5,973 nucleotides of DNA, taken from positions 1 to 5,973 of the forward strand of contig PXES01000004.1 in NCBI GenBank assembly GCA_003564655.1, written 5' to 3'. Below the pieces are notes generated by a model. That model saw only the letters and a list, made by a program, of their open reading frames with translations. It did not search any database and was not told the DNA's origin. A program made the position numbers and the translations under genes. Each line of letters opens with the position of its first letter. The stretch's first letter is position 1. Below, piece by piece: positions 1 to 5,504 of this stretch. The DNA comes from Paracoccaceae bacterium (GTDB taxonomy: Bacteria > Pseudomonadota > Alphaproteobacteria > Rhodobacterales > Rhodobacteraceae).

Positions 1-273
1 CGTATGTTGGAAACTTGCACAAACCCGACGCGTGCCCAAGACCGAACTGGGCACCACGGGCGTGCCTGCGGCGTTTTGGGCGGATTTTTGCCGGTTTGAC
101 GCAAGGGGCACAGTGTGGCGAACGGGGGACAGGTCGGCGGTCATGAGGGGAGTTTAACCATGAAGTCTTTACGAATACTGAAGCCACAGTTGGGTCGGCC
201 TCACAGGCTTGTGATTCGACCTGTGTCGCCGTATGCCCCCCACTGGGCGCAGACACGCTTTCAGGGAAATACA
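1..273 (+). other. Non-coding leader upstream of the L,D-transpeptidase gene
   Basis: I see no convincing gene here. The frame of the downstream transpeptidase is open back to a GTG at 115, with an ATG at 160 preceded by a good GAGGGG at 145-150. However, the codons between 115 and 273 (TTA, CGA, ATA, AGG) are unlike the GC-ending codons of the gene, and a normal signal peptide begins only at 274. The RNA could fold: CACAGG (202-207) pairs with CCTGTG (220-225). A competing fold pairs GGTCG (193-197) with CGACC (217-221) around a small GCCT/AGGC hairpin. A TTGACG at 96-101 resembles a -35 box, but no fitting -10 follows. Whether this is a plain 5' UTR, a regulatory leader or a longer protein N-terminus cannot be settled here. 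Confidence 0.4.
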
Positions 274-1881
274 ATGGGTTGGATGGCAATGCAGGGACTA
301 GGCAAACTGCGCGGGCTCGCGCTCGCTGTTGTGCTGGCAGGCGGGGTATCACTGGCCCCGACAGTGCAGGCGCAGGAGTTCCCCGCCTTTCGGCAGGCGC
401 TGGCCGAGGCGGTCTCTGCGAATGAGGGGGCCTCGGCCTTCTACCGTACAGCCGACTTCGCGCCCCTGTGGACCGGTGCGGACAGCGCGCCCCGGCGCGA
501 GGCGCTGATTTCGGCACTGGCGCGCGCGGCCGATCACGGCCTGCCCGCCGCGCGGTATGACCTTGACGGGCTGATCGCGGCTTTCGGCGCTGTCGAGAGC
601 GAGCGTGACCGTGGCAAGCTCGAAGCGCGCGTGACCGAGACCTTTCTGAAATATGCGCGCGATCTGCATTCCGGCGTGCTGAGCCCGCGCCAGGTGGATC
701 GCGGGATCGTCCGCGTGCTGCCCCGCCCCGACCCCGAAGAGTTGTTGCGTGACTTCGCCGATGCCGCGCCTGTCGCCTTCCTGCGCGGCCTGGCCCCGCG
801 CGCGCCGGAATATGCGCGGCTGTTCCGCGCCCGGCAGGACCTGCTGCAGGTAATCGACGCGGGCGGCTGGGGGCCGCGCGTGCCCGATGCCCGCCTGACC
901 CCCGGCAGTTCGGGCGAGGCCGTGGTCGCGCTGCGCAACCGGCTGATCGCGATGGGCTATCTCGGGCGGTCGGCTTCGGCGGGCTATGACGCGGCGTTGC
1001 AGGCGGCGGTCATGGAATTCCAGACCCGTCACGGGCTTGATGCCGATGGCGTCGCCGGGCCCGCCACGCTGCGCGAGATAAACGTTTCGCCCGAGGAGCG
1101 GCTGAAATCCGTCATCGTGGCCATGGAGCGCGAGCGCTGGCTGAACATCCCGCGCGGCGACCGACATATCTGGGTCAATCTGACCGATTTCACCAGCCAG
1201 ATCATCGACAACGATCAGGTGACGTTCGAGACTGTCTCGGTGGTCGGCGCGCAGGCCAGCGACCGCCAGACGCCCGAATTCTCGGACGAGATGAGCTATC
1301 TGGAGATCAACCCGGACTGGACACTGCCGCGCTCGATCGTCGCGCGCAGCTATTGGGGGGCGCTCGCCTCGGGCGGGGCGCGACATCTGCAGATCGTCGA
1401 TGCGCGCGGCCGCGTTGTCCCGCGCGAGGCCATCGACTTCTCGCGCTACACGCCCGCGAACTTCCCCTTCAACGTGCGCCAGCCGCCCGGGCCGCGCAAT
1501 GCGCTGGGCGAGGTGAAGTTCATGTTCCCCAACCCCTACGCGATCTACCTGCATGATTCGCCCGAGCGGCATCTGTTCAGCACCACCGTGCGCACCCACT
1601 CCTCGGGCTGTATCCGGCTGAACGATCCGCGTGACTTCGCCTATGAGCTGCTCTCGCGGCAGTCGGACGACCCGCGCGCGCTCTATCACCGGGTGCTGAA
1701 TTCGGGGCCGCTGCAGCGCATCTATCTGGATGAGAAGGTGCCGGTGCATCTGGTCTACCGCACGGCCTTTACCGATGTGCGCGGCACGCTGAATTTCCGC
1801 GCCGACATGTATGGCCGCGATGCGCGGATCTATGACGCGCTGGAACGCGCGGGGGCAGCGACGAACGGCCTGCGAAGCTGA
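274..1881 (+). CDS. Exported L,D-transpeptidase, LdtD/YcbB type
   Basis: A 535-residue periplasmic enzyme expected to form 3-3 (mDAP-mDAP) cross-links in peptidoglycan or to attach proteins to it. Residues 1-33 form a Sec signal peptide: basic KLR at 11-13, hydrophobic core LALAVVLAGG, and likely cleavage after VQA at 33. An N-terminal scaffold region of the kind seen in YcbB proteins follows. A PG_binding_1 domain spans about 205-270 (PGSSGEAVVALRNRL... DGVAGPATL). A YkuD catalytic domain spans about 298-462, with H427 in YLHDSP and the nucleophile motif HSSGCIR, catalytic Cys446. The SSGC form rather than SHGC is typical of the YcbB branch. Start 274 is chosen because AGGGA at 263-267 lies 6 bases upstream and the signal peptide begins there; ATGs at 283 and 289 are alternatives. 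E. coli LdtD is somewhat longer (615 aa). All core motifs are present, so it is probably active. The downstream genes are probably under a separate promoter. Confidence 0.93.
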   Translation: MGWMAMQGLGKLRGLALAVVLAGGVSLAPTVQAQEFPAFRQALAEAVSANEGASAFYRTADFAPLWTGADSAPRREALISALARAADHGLPAARYDLDGLIAAFGAVESERDRGKLEARVTETFLKYARDLHSGVLSPRQVDRGIVRVLPRPDPEELLRDFADAAPVAFLRGLAPRAPEYARLFRARQDLLQVIDAGGWGPRVPDARLTPGSSGEAVVALRNRLIAMGYLGRSASAGYDAALQAAVMEFQTRHGLDADGVAGPATLREINVSPEERLKSVIVAMERERWLNIPRGDRHIWVNLTDFTSQIIDNDQVTFETVSVVGAQASDRQTPEFSDEMSYLEINPDWTLPRSIVARSYWGALASGGARHLQIVDARGRVVPREAIDFSRYTPANFPFNVRQPPGPRNALGEVKFMFPNPYAIYLHDSPERHLFSTTVRTHSSGCIRLNDPRDFAYELLSRQSDDPRALYHRVLNSGPLQRIYLDEKVPVHLVYRTAFTDVRGTLNFRADMYGRDARIYDALERAGAATNGLRS

Positions 1882-1913
1882 TCGCCGACAACCGCGCCTG
1901 CGGGGTAGGACGA

Positions 1914-1931
1914 CGGGTTGCGACAAACCCG
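1914..1931 (+). terminator. Weak hairpin after the transpeptidase gene
   Basis: CGGGTT (1914-1919) and AACCCG (1926-1931) form a 6-bp stem with a 6-base loop, 33 bases after the transpeptidase stop. No T-tract follows, so this is at best a weak or factor-assisted terminator. It is the only clear stem between the stop codon and the promoter-like region of the next gene. Confidence 0.28.
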
Positions 1932-1980
1932 CGCGTGCAGTGCGAGCGCCGTATCAGCGCGCGCGGAATTGACCGGATGG

Positions 1981-2013
1981 CTGTTGTGAAACTGTCACAA
2001 ACATGCGTAATAA
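1981..2013 (+). promoter_or_regulatory. Candidate promoter with Pho-box-like operator, upstream of the ACP gene
   Basis: CTGTTGTGAAACTGTCACA (1981-1999) matches the enterobacterial PHO-box consensus CTGTCATAWAWCTGTCAYA at 16 of 19 positions by hand count. Two CTGT-led 7-mers start 11 bases apart (1981 and 1992). A TAATAA (2008-2013) follows after 8 bases, close to where a PhoB-dependent -10 sits. The same stretch also reads as a sigma70 promoter, TTGTGA (1984-1989), 18 bases, TAATAA, and as a perfect inverted repeat TTGTGA-N5-TCACAA (1984-2000). The -10 lies 32 bases ahead of the ACP start. That a regulator binds here is well supported by the symmetry; that the regulator is PhoB is inference. 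Confidence 0.5.
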
Positions 2014-2045
2014 GGCGGGGAGAGTGACAGCCAGGAGCAGGTCCA

Positions 2046-2333
2046 ATGGGACTGGATATGGCCTATGACACGGACGACATCGCCGGGGCCGTGACCGAGA
2101 TCATCGCCGAACAGGCGCTGGTCGATCCGTCCGAGGTCTCGCCCGGGTCCACGCTGGCCGAACTGGGGCTCGACAGCCTCGGGCTGGTCGAGTGCATCTT
2201 CGGGATCGAGGAACGCTTTGGCATCACGGTCCCCTTCAACGCCAACACCCCCGATCAGCCGGAATTCGACATCTCGTCGGTGGGCGCGATCATCTCCGAG
2301 GTCGAGAAGCTGGTGGCCCGTCAGGCTGCATGA
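2046..2333 (+). CDS. Acyl carrier protein (dedicated, not housekeeping AcpP)
   Basis: A 95-residue acyl carrier protein of the phosphopantetheine-binding family, cytosolic. The carrier motif LGLDSLGLVE holds Ser44 (codon 2175-2177), where 4'-phosphopantetheine would be attached; an acidic helix II (VECIFGIEERFG) follows. It is longer than typical AcpP (about 78 aa) and departs from it in sequence: DSLG replaces the usual DSLD, and there is an inserted PFNANTPDQPEFD loop before the last helix. This suggests a carrier devoted to a special acyl chain. The start at 2046 is supported by AGGAG at 2033-2037, 8 bases upstream; ATG 2058 is a weaker alternative. The stop TGA overlaps the start of the synthase gene (ATGA), so the two are translationally coupled and should act together. 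The arrangement recalls the rhizobial NodF-NodE pair, though nothing here indicates nodulation. Confidence 0.9.
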   Translation: MGLDMAYDTDDIAGAVTEIIAEQALVDPSEVSPGSTLAELGLDSLGLVECIFGIEERFGITVPFNANTPDQPEFDISSVGAIISEVEKLVARQAA

Positions 2334-3538
2334 GGCGCGTTGTCATCACGGGGGCGGGCACGCTCAACCCGCTGGGTCATGATGTCCGCGCAACATACGC
2401 GGCGATGCAGGCGGGCCGCTGCGCCATTGACCGGCTGAGCTGTCGCGATGTCGATCGGCTGATGGTGCAGATCGGCGCCGAGATTCGCGATTTCGACCCC
2501 TTGCTGCATTTCGGGCGCGGCCAGTTGGGCCTGCTGGACCGCTTCACGCAGATCGCGCTCGTCTCGGCCCGGCAGGCGATGGGGCAGGCGGGGCTGGAGG
2601 TGGACGAGGCGTTATCGCTGCGCGCAGGCGTTGTGCTGGGCACCGCCGGTGGCGGCAACACCACGGTCGACGACAACTACCGCACGGTTTTCGAGGACGG
2701 CAAGAACCGGGTGCATCCGCTGGTGGTGCCAAGACTGATGCACAATGCCGCCACCTCGCATGTGTCGATGGAATTCGGGCTGAAGGGGCCTGGGCTCACG
2801 ATCTCGACCGCCTGCGCCTCGGCCAATCACGCGATGGGCCACGCGCTGATGTTGATCCGCGCGGGGCTGGCCGATGTGATGCTGACCGGCGGGTCCGAGG
2901 CGATGCTGTGCTTTGGCGGTCTGAAGGCCTGGGAAGGGTTGCGGGTGATGGCGCGCGACACCTGCCGGCCGTTCTCGCGCGATCGCAGCGGCATGGTGCA
3001 GGGCGAGGGCGGCGCGGTCTTCGTCTTCGAGGAGTATGACCACGCGCGGGCGCGCGGGGCGGAGATCCTGGCCGAGGTGGCGGGCTTCGGCATGTCCGCG
3101 GATGCGGGCGACATCGTCGCGCCCGAACCCGATGGCCCGGTGCGCGCCATGCGCGCCGCGCTCGCCGATGCAGGGCTGACCCCCGCGGCGCTGGGGTATG
3201 TGAACGCGCATGGCACCGGCACGGCCGCCAATGACCGCATCGAGGCCGAGGCGCTGGGCCGCGTGCTGGGCGCGGGGCTGGCCGATCTGCCTGTGTCCTC
3301 GACGAAATCGATGCATGGCCATCTGATCGGCGGCACCTCGGCGGTGGAACTGCTGGCCTGTCTGATGGCGCTGCGCGAGGGCGTGATCGCGCCCACGGTG
3401 AATTTCACCCAGGCCGACCCGGCCTGCCCGGTCGATGCCGTTCCCAACGCGGCGCGCGAGGCGCGGGTCGATGTGGCGATGTCGAACGCCTTTGCCTTTG
3501 GCGGGTTGAACGCGGTGCTGGTGTTGCGGCGCGTGTGA
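2330..3538 (+). CDS. Beta-ketoacyl-ACP synthase (KAS II/FabF-like, thiolase fold)
   Basis: A 402-residue condensing enzyme that should join an acyl group to malonyl-ACP with loss of CO2. The catalytic set is intact: Cys162 in STACASA, His294 in NAHGTGT, Lys326 in STKSMHGH and His331, spaced as in E. coli FabF (Cys163, His303, Lys335, His340). The C-terminal FAFGGLN glycine motif is also present. Length is near the FabF norm of about 410. The frame is open upstream to 2192, but the conserved N-terminus (MRRVVITGAGTLNPLG) begins at 2330, where ATG overlaps the ACP stop by the ATGA arrangement. Divergence from FabF (GTAGGG, PFSRDRSGMVQGEGG) and the private ACP partner argue for a specialised synthase rather than the housekeeping elongation enzyme. 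The substrate cannot be read from the sequence. No dehydratase, reductase or acyltransferase gene follows, so the remaining steps must be supplied elsewhere. Confidence 0.92.
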   Translation: MRRVVITGAGTLNPLGHDVRATYAAMQAGRCAIDRLSCRDVDRLMVQIGAEIRDFDPLLHFGRGQLGLLDRFTQIALVSARQAMGQAGLEVDEALSLRAGVVLGTAGGGNTTVDDNYRTVFEDGKNRVHPLVVPRLMHNAATSHVSMEFGLKGPGLTISTACASANHAMGHALMLIRAGLADVMLTGGSEAMLCFGGLKAWEGLRVMARDTCRPFSRDRSGMVQGEGGAVFVFEEYDHARARGAEILAEVAGFGMSADAGDIVAPEPDGPVRAMRAALADAGLTPAALGYVNAHGTGTAANDRIEAEALGRVLGAGLADLPVSSTKSMHGHLIGGTSAVELLACLMALREGVIAPTVNFTQADPACPVDAVPNAAREARVDVAMSNAFAFGGLNAVLVLRRV

Positions 3539-3573
3539 TCCGGGGTTTGTGATCCGGGGTTTGCGATCCGGGG
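3536..3573 (+). repeat. 14-bp tandem repeat starting in a stop codon
   Basis: TGATCCGGGGTTTG occurs twice without change (3536-3549 and 3550-3563), and a third partial copy CGATCCGGGG follows (3564-3573). The TGA of the first copy is the stop codon of the synthase gene, so the repeat grew outward from the end of the coding region. The GGGGTTT of the first two copies is the left arm of an outer inverted repeat closing at 3643. Confidence 0.85.
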
Positions 3574-3581
3574 CGGGGGCT

Positions 3582-3624
3582 GGGGGGCTGCCGCCCCCCC
3601 CTTAGGCTGGCCCTGCGGGCCGCC
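3582..3624. terminator. Two G/C-rich hairpins between convergent genes
   Basis: GGGGGGC (3582-3588), loop TGCC, GCCCCCC (3593-3599) makes a perfect 7-bp stem. A second stem follows: GGC (3605-3607), bulged T, GGCCC (3609-3613), loop TGC, GGGCC and GCC (3617-3624). Both lie between the stop of the synthase gene and the stop of the marR-type gene on the other strand, the right place for a two-way terminator. Neither strand has a following T-run, so termination would have to depend on strong stems, Rho or convergent transcription. Confidence 0.45.
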
Positions 3625-3638
3625 ACCCCCTTGAGAAA

Positions 3639-3667
3639 CCCCGTGGATATTTGCGGCAAAGATGAAA
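3639..3667. repeat. Possible dispersed intergenic element (GGATATTTGCGGCAAAGATG core)
   Basis: A string running from CCCC through GGATATTTGCGGCAAAGATG to AA lies just beyond the hairpins. From memory, closely similar strings (a C/G-run, then GGATATTT, then AGATGAA) recur in intergenic regions of Rhodobacterales chromosomes, often next to G/C hairpins. In this window it occurs once, so its dispersed nature is recalled rather than seen. Confidence 0.3.
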
Positions 3668-3674
3668 AGAGCGG

Positions 3675-4187
3675 TCAGCGCAGTCCGGCGACGCGGCGGC
3701 GGGCAGGTTCGGGCGCGGGTTCGGCGGTGGTGTCGTCCTGCATGGTCTGGACCGTGTCGCGCAGCTCGTTCAGAAGATCCAGCAGCGTATCGAGCCTGTC
3801 GGCACCGAAGGCCGCGGCAAGCTGGCGGTAGCTGGGCTCGGACTCTTGCACCACCTGTTCGAACAGCGCCTGCCCCTCGGGGGTGAGGCGGACCATGTGG
3901 CGGCGCGCATCGGTGCAGTCCACGGGCTCGATCAACCCGCGCTGGGTGAGGCCGCGGAAGATCCGCGTCAGCGAGGGCGGCAGGATCACGCAGCGCTCTG
4001 CCAGCGTCTTGGCGTCGAGCGCCTCTGCCTCGGCCAGCGCGCGGATGACGCGCCATTGCGGCATGGTCAGGTCGTGGCTGTCGATGAAGGGCTTGAAGAG
4101 CCGCGCCGTCGTCTCTCGCGCGCGCAACAGCGCGATGGGGAGCGACTTTTCGAACTTGCGCAAGGCCTTGTTGCGGGGTGTGGGCAT
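3675..4187 (-). CDS. hpaR: MarR-family regulator, HpaR type
   Basis: A 170-residue dimeric DNA-binding repressor of the MarR family. The start of the domain (LPIALLRARETTARLFKPFIDSHDLTMPQWRVIR, quoted in parts: IALLRARE, LTMPQWRVIR) and the block CVILPPSLTRIF follow the HpaR pattern of homoprotocatechuate operon regulators. The winged helix covers about residues 57-103, with the recognition helix near 70-86 and the wing near 90-103 (DCTDARRHMVRLT). The C-terminal tail 151-170 (acidic, Pro/Ala, then RRR) is extra. The start at 4187 is backed by GGAGA (4193-4197 read on the minus strand), 5 bases upstream. No aromatic-degradation genes are visible, so its target and inducer are unknown here; HpaR membership is a family-level call. 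It is divergent from gapR and convergent with the synthase gene. Confidence 0.82.
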   Translation of the reverse strand: MPTPRNKALRKFEKSLPIALLRARETTARLFKPFIDSHDLTMPQWRVIRALAEAEALDAKTLAERCVILPPSLTRIFRGLTQRGLIEPVDCTDARRHMVRLTPEGQALFEQVVQESEPSYRQLAAAFGADRLDTLLDLLNELRDTVQTMQDDTTAEPAPEPARRRVAGLR

Positions 4188-4215
4188 GGCGCTCTCCGGA
4201 CCGGCGTGGTTCGAG

Positions 4216-4257
4216 ACGTTAACAGATCACGGGCTGCTTTCAAATGAAAATTATTTC
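4216..4257 (-). promoter_or_regulatory. AT-rich palindromic patch between marR-type gene and gapR
   Basis: The divergent gap holds an AT-rich island in GC-rich surroundings. TTTCA-AA-TGAAA (4238-4249) is an inverted repeat, and GAAA-ATTA-TTTC (4246-4257) overlaps it, giving tandem operator-like symmetry. On the minus strand TTGAAA (4243-4238) could be a -35, followed after 16 bases by a poor -10, TAACGT (4221-4216). A MarR dimer would suit such a site and could regulate its own gene, and perhaps gapR. Position and symmetry are seen; binding is inferred. Confidence 0.33.
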
Positions 4258-4342
4258 GCAGTCGCAGCAGCCGCGTGGGTTGCAAGCGCGGGCCGGATTG
4301 GGCATGACCGCGCGACAGGGCAATTCGAGCAAGGGGCCGGGA

Positions 4343-4600
4343 ATGAGTGATCCGACGAGCGACGCCTACAATGTCACCGCTGACGAGTTGCGTCAGTTCA
4401 TCGAGCGTTTCGAGCATCTCGAGGCCGAGAAGAAGGATATCGCCGATCAGCAGAAGGAGGTCATGGCCGAGGCCAAGGGGCGCGGCTACGACACCAAGGT
4501 GCTGCGCAAGATCATCGCGCTGCGCAAGCGCAAGCCCGACGAGATCGCCGAGGAAGAGGCGGTGATGGAGCTCTACAAGACCGCGCTGGGGATGGAATAG
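4343..4600 (+). CDS. gapR: GapR nucleoid-associated protein (DUF2312/UPF0335)
   Basis: An 85-residue member of the DUF2312 family, whose Caulobacter member GapR (89 aa) is a nucleoid-associated protein that encircles overtwisted, AT-rich DNA and assists topoisomerases during replication and transcription. The family signature is clear: an N-terminal coiled-coil helix (LRQFIERFEHLEAEKKDIADQ), then KEVMAEAKGRGYDTKVLRKI, a basic IALRKRKPDE segment and the terminal MELYKTALG. The frame is open back to 4244, but those extra residues are not family-like, and AAGGGG at 4331-4336 places the start at 4343 with 6-base spacing. The gene is divergent from the MarR-type regulator and ends only 3 bp from the stop of the opposing sulfotransferase-like gene. 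It is normally important or essential for growth in alphaproteobacteria that carry it. Confidence 0.93.
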   Translation: MSDPTSDAYNVTADELRQFIERFEHLEAEKKDIADQQKEVMAEAKGRGYDTKVLRKIIALRKRKPDEIAEEEAVMELYKTALGME

Positions 4601-4603
4601 GGC

Positions 4604-5458
4604 TCAAGGCCGGATCAGGCGGACGCCATCCATTGCGGCGATGACCTCGATATCGTCCTCGTAAAGCTGGCTCAGCACATCGATGCGGGTCTCGTCCCAG
4701 CCGGTGATGGTGACGTCGATGTCGAGTTTCTCGGCATCGCAGAACTTGTCGAGAAAGGCGGCGATCACCTTCTGGCGGTGCGCCGCGTCCACGGGCGGGT
4801 TGGCGGCGAGATAGGCTTCCAGCTTGGCCGCACCCCCGGCGACCATGATCGAATCGTACCAGACATAGCTGTCGCGAAAGCCATCCTCTGGCGCGCAGCT
4901 TGCGACCTCTTCGAGGATCTGATGCCACAGAAAGGGCGTATCCTCGTCGCACCAGACCGTCACGGCGGCCTCGGGCCATTGCTGGCGCATCGCGGCGATG
5001 AGGGGGGACCAGCGCAACTCCTCGCTGCGCAACGTCTCGAGCAACCGGTCGCGGTGGCTGTCCTTGAGCGCGTGCAGCAGCGACGGGATATAGGTGGCCG
5101 GGTTGCGGATGCAGAAGAACAACTCGGTCTCATGTTCGCCCAGAACGGCGCGCAGCGCGGCGAGACGTCCCGCCGCCGCCGGGTAGAGGGAGAGACCGTC
5201 GCAGATCTCGGGCTTGCGGGCCAGCAGAGCCGGCGCCGAAAGCACCAGCCTCTGGGTGGTGTCATCGGCTTCGACAGCGTGACGCAGCCGCTCGAGCGTG
5301 TCGGATGCGGGCTCGGGCGCGGTCAGCCGTTCGAGAAAGCGCCGCGGCGGCGGGACCAGCACGCCCTGATCGGCCAGCGCGTCGCCATTTGCGCGCAGGC
5401 AACTGCGCATCTGCGAATCGTCGGTCAGATGTGCGCCCAGATGCAGTGCGATATCCAT
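4604..5458 (-). CDS. Sulfotransferase-like protein with degenerate PAPS P-loop
   Basis: A 284-residue cytosolic protein with no signal peptide or membrane segment. The N-terminus LHLGAHLTDDSQMRSCLRAN aligns by eye with the bacterial sulfotransferase opening (IHxGxHKTGTTxxQ...L..N...L...G), but the 5'-phosphosulfate loop KTGTT is replaced by LTDDS at 11-15, losing the lysine and glycine. A 3'-phosphate-loop-like ELFFCIRNPATYIPSLLHAL is kept, with Arg118 and Ser126. The middle has VTVWCDEDTP; the C-terminal third is acidic. The assignment is therefore to the fold, not the activity: it may be a pseudo-enzyme, use another donor, or be an unrelated P-loop-less protein. Roseobacter-group genomes often carry such proteins near glycan or surface genes, but none is seen here. 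Start 5458 has a weak AAAGG (5469-5473, minus strand) 10 bases upstream. It is an intact frame with codon use like its neighbours, so it is not a decayed pseudogene. Confidence 0.72.
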   Translation of the reverse strand: MDIALHLGAHLTDDSQMRSCLRANGDALADQGVLVPPPRRFLERLTAPEPASDTLERLRHAVEADDTTQRLVLSAPALLARKPEICDGLSLYPAAAGRLAALRAVLGEHETELFFCIRNPATYIPSLLHALKDSHRDRLLETLRSEELRWSPLIAAMRQQWPEAAVTVWCDEDTPFLWHQILEEVASCAPEDGFRDSYVWYDSIMVAGGAAKLEAYLAANPPVDAAHRQKVIAAFLDKFCDAEKLDIDVTITGWDETRIDVLSQLYEDDIEVIAAMDGVRLIRP

Positions 5459-5504
5459 GATGCCCGTGCCTTTGCTCGTGCCAACTGCTCGATTTTTCTA
5501 TTTA

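Noticed and set aside
4..99. 31-codon frame at the left edge
   Set aside because: It has no ribosome binding site in view and unremarkable composition; nothing supports translation.
115..273. N-terminal extension of the transpeptidase from GTG 115 or ATG 160
   Set aside because: Codon use is non-coding-like and it would bury the signal peptide more than 38 residues inside the protein. ATG 160 is kept only as an alternative.
349..1926. 525-codon open frame on the minus strand, antisense to the transpeptidase
   Set aside because: It is opposite a gene with complete domains. Its product is rich in Arg/His/Gln/Pro without domain motifs, the usual shadow in GC-rich DNA.
2192..2329. 46-residue N-terminal extension of the synthase
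   Set aside because: It overlaps the ACP gene in another frame. The conserved synthase N-terminus starts at 2330.
2612..3322. 236-codon minus-strand frame inside the synthase gene
   Set aside because: It is a shadow of the synthase with His/Arg-rich composition and no recognisable motif.
2827..4056. 409-codon minus-strand frame across the synthase 3' end, the intergenic repeats and the regulator gene
   Set aside because: It crosses two well-supported genes and the repeat region, and its translation is Arg/Ala/Pro low-complexity sequence without a domain.
4244..4342. 33-residue N-terminal extension of GapR
   Set aside because: It is not family-like. A good ribosome binding site and the normal family length point to 4343.
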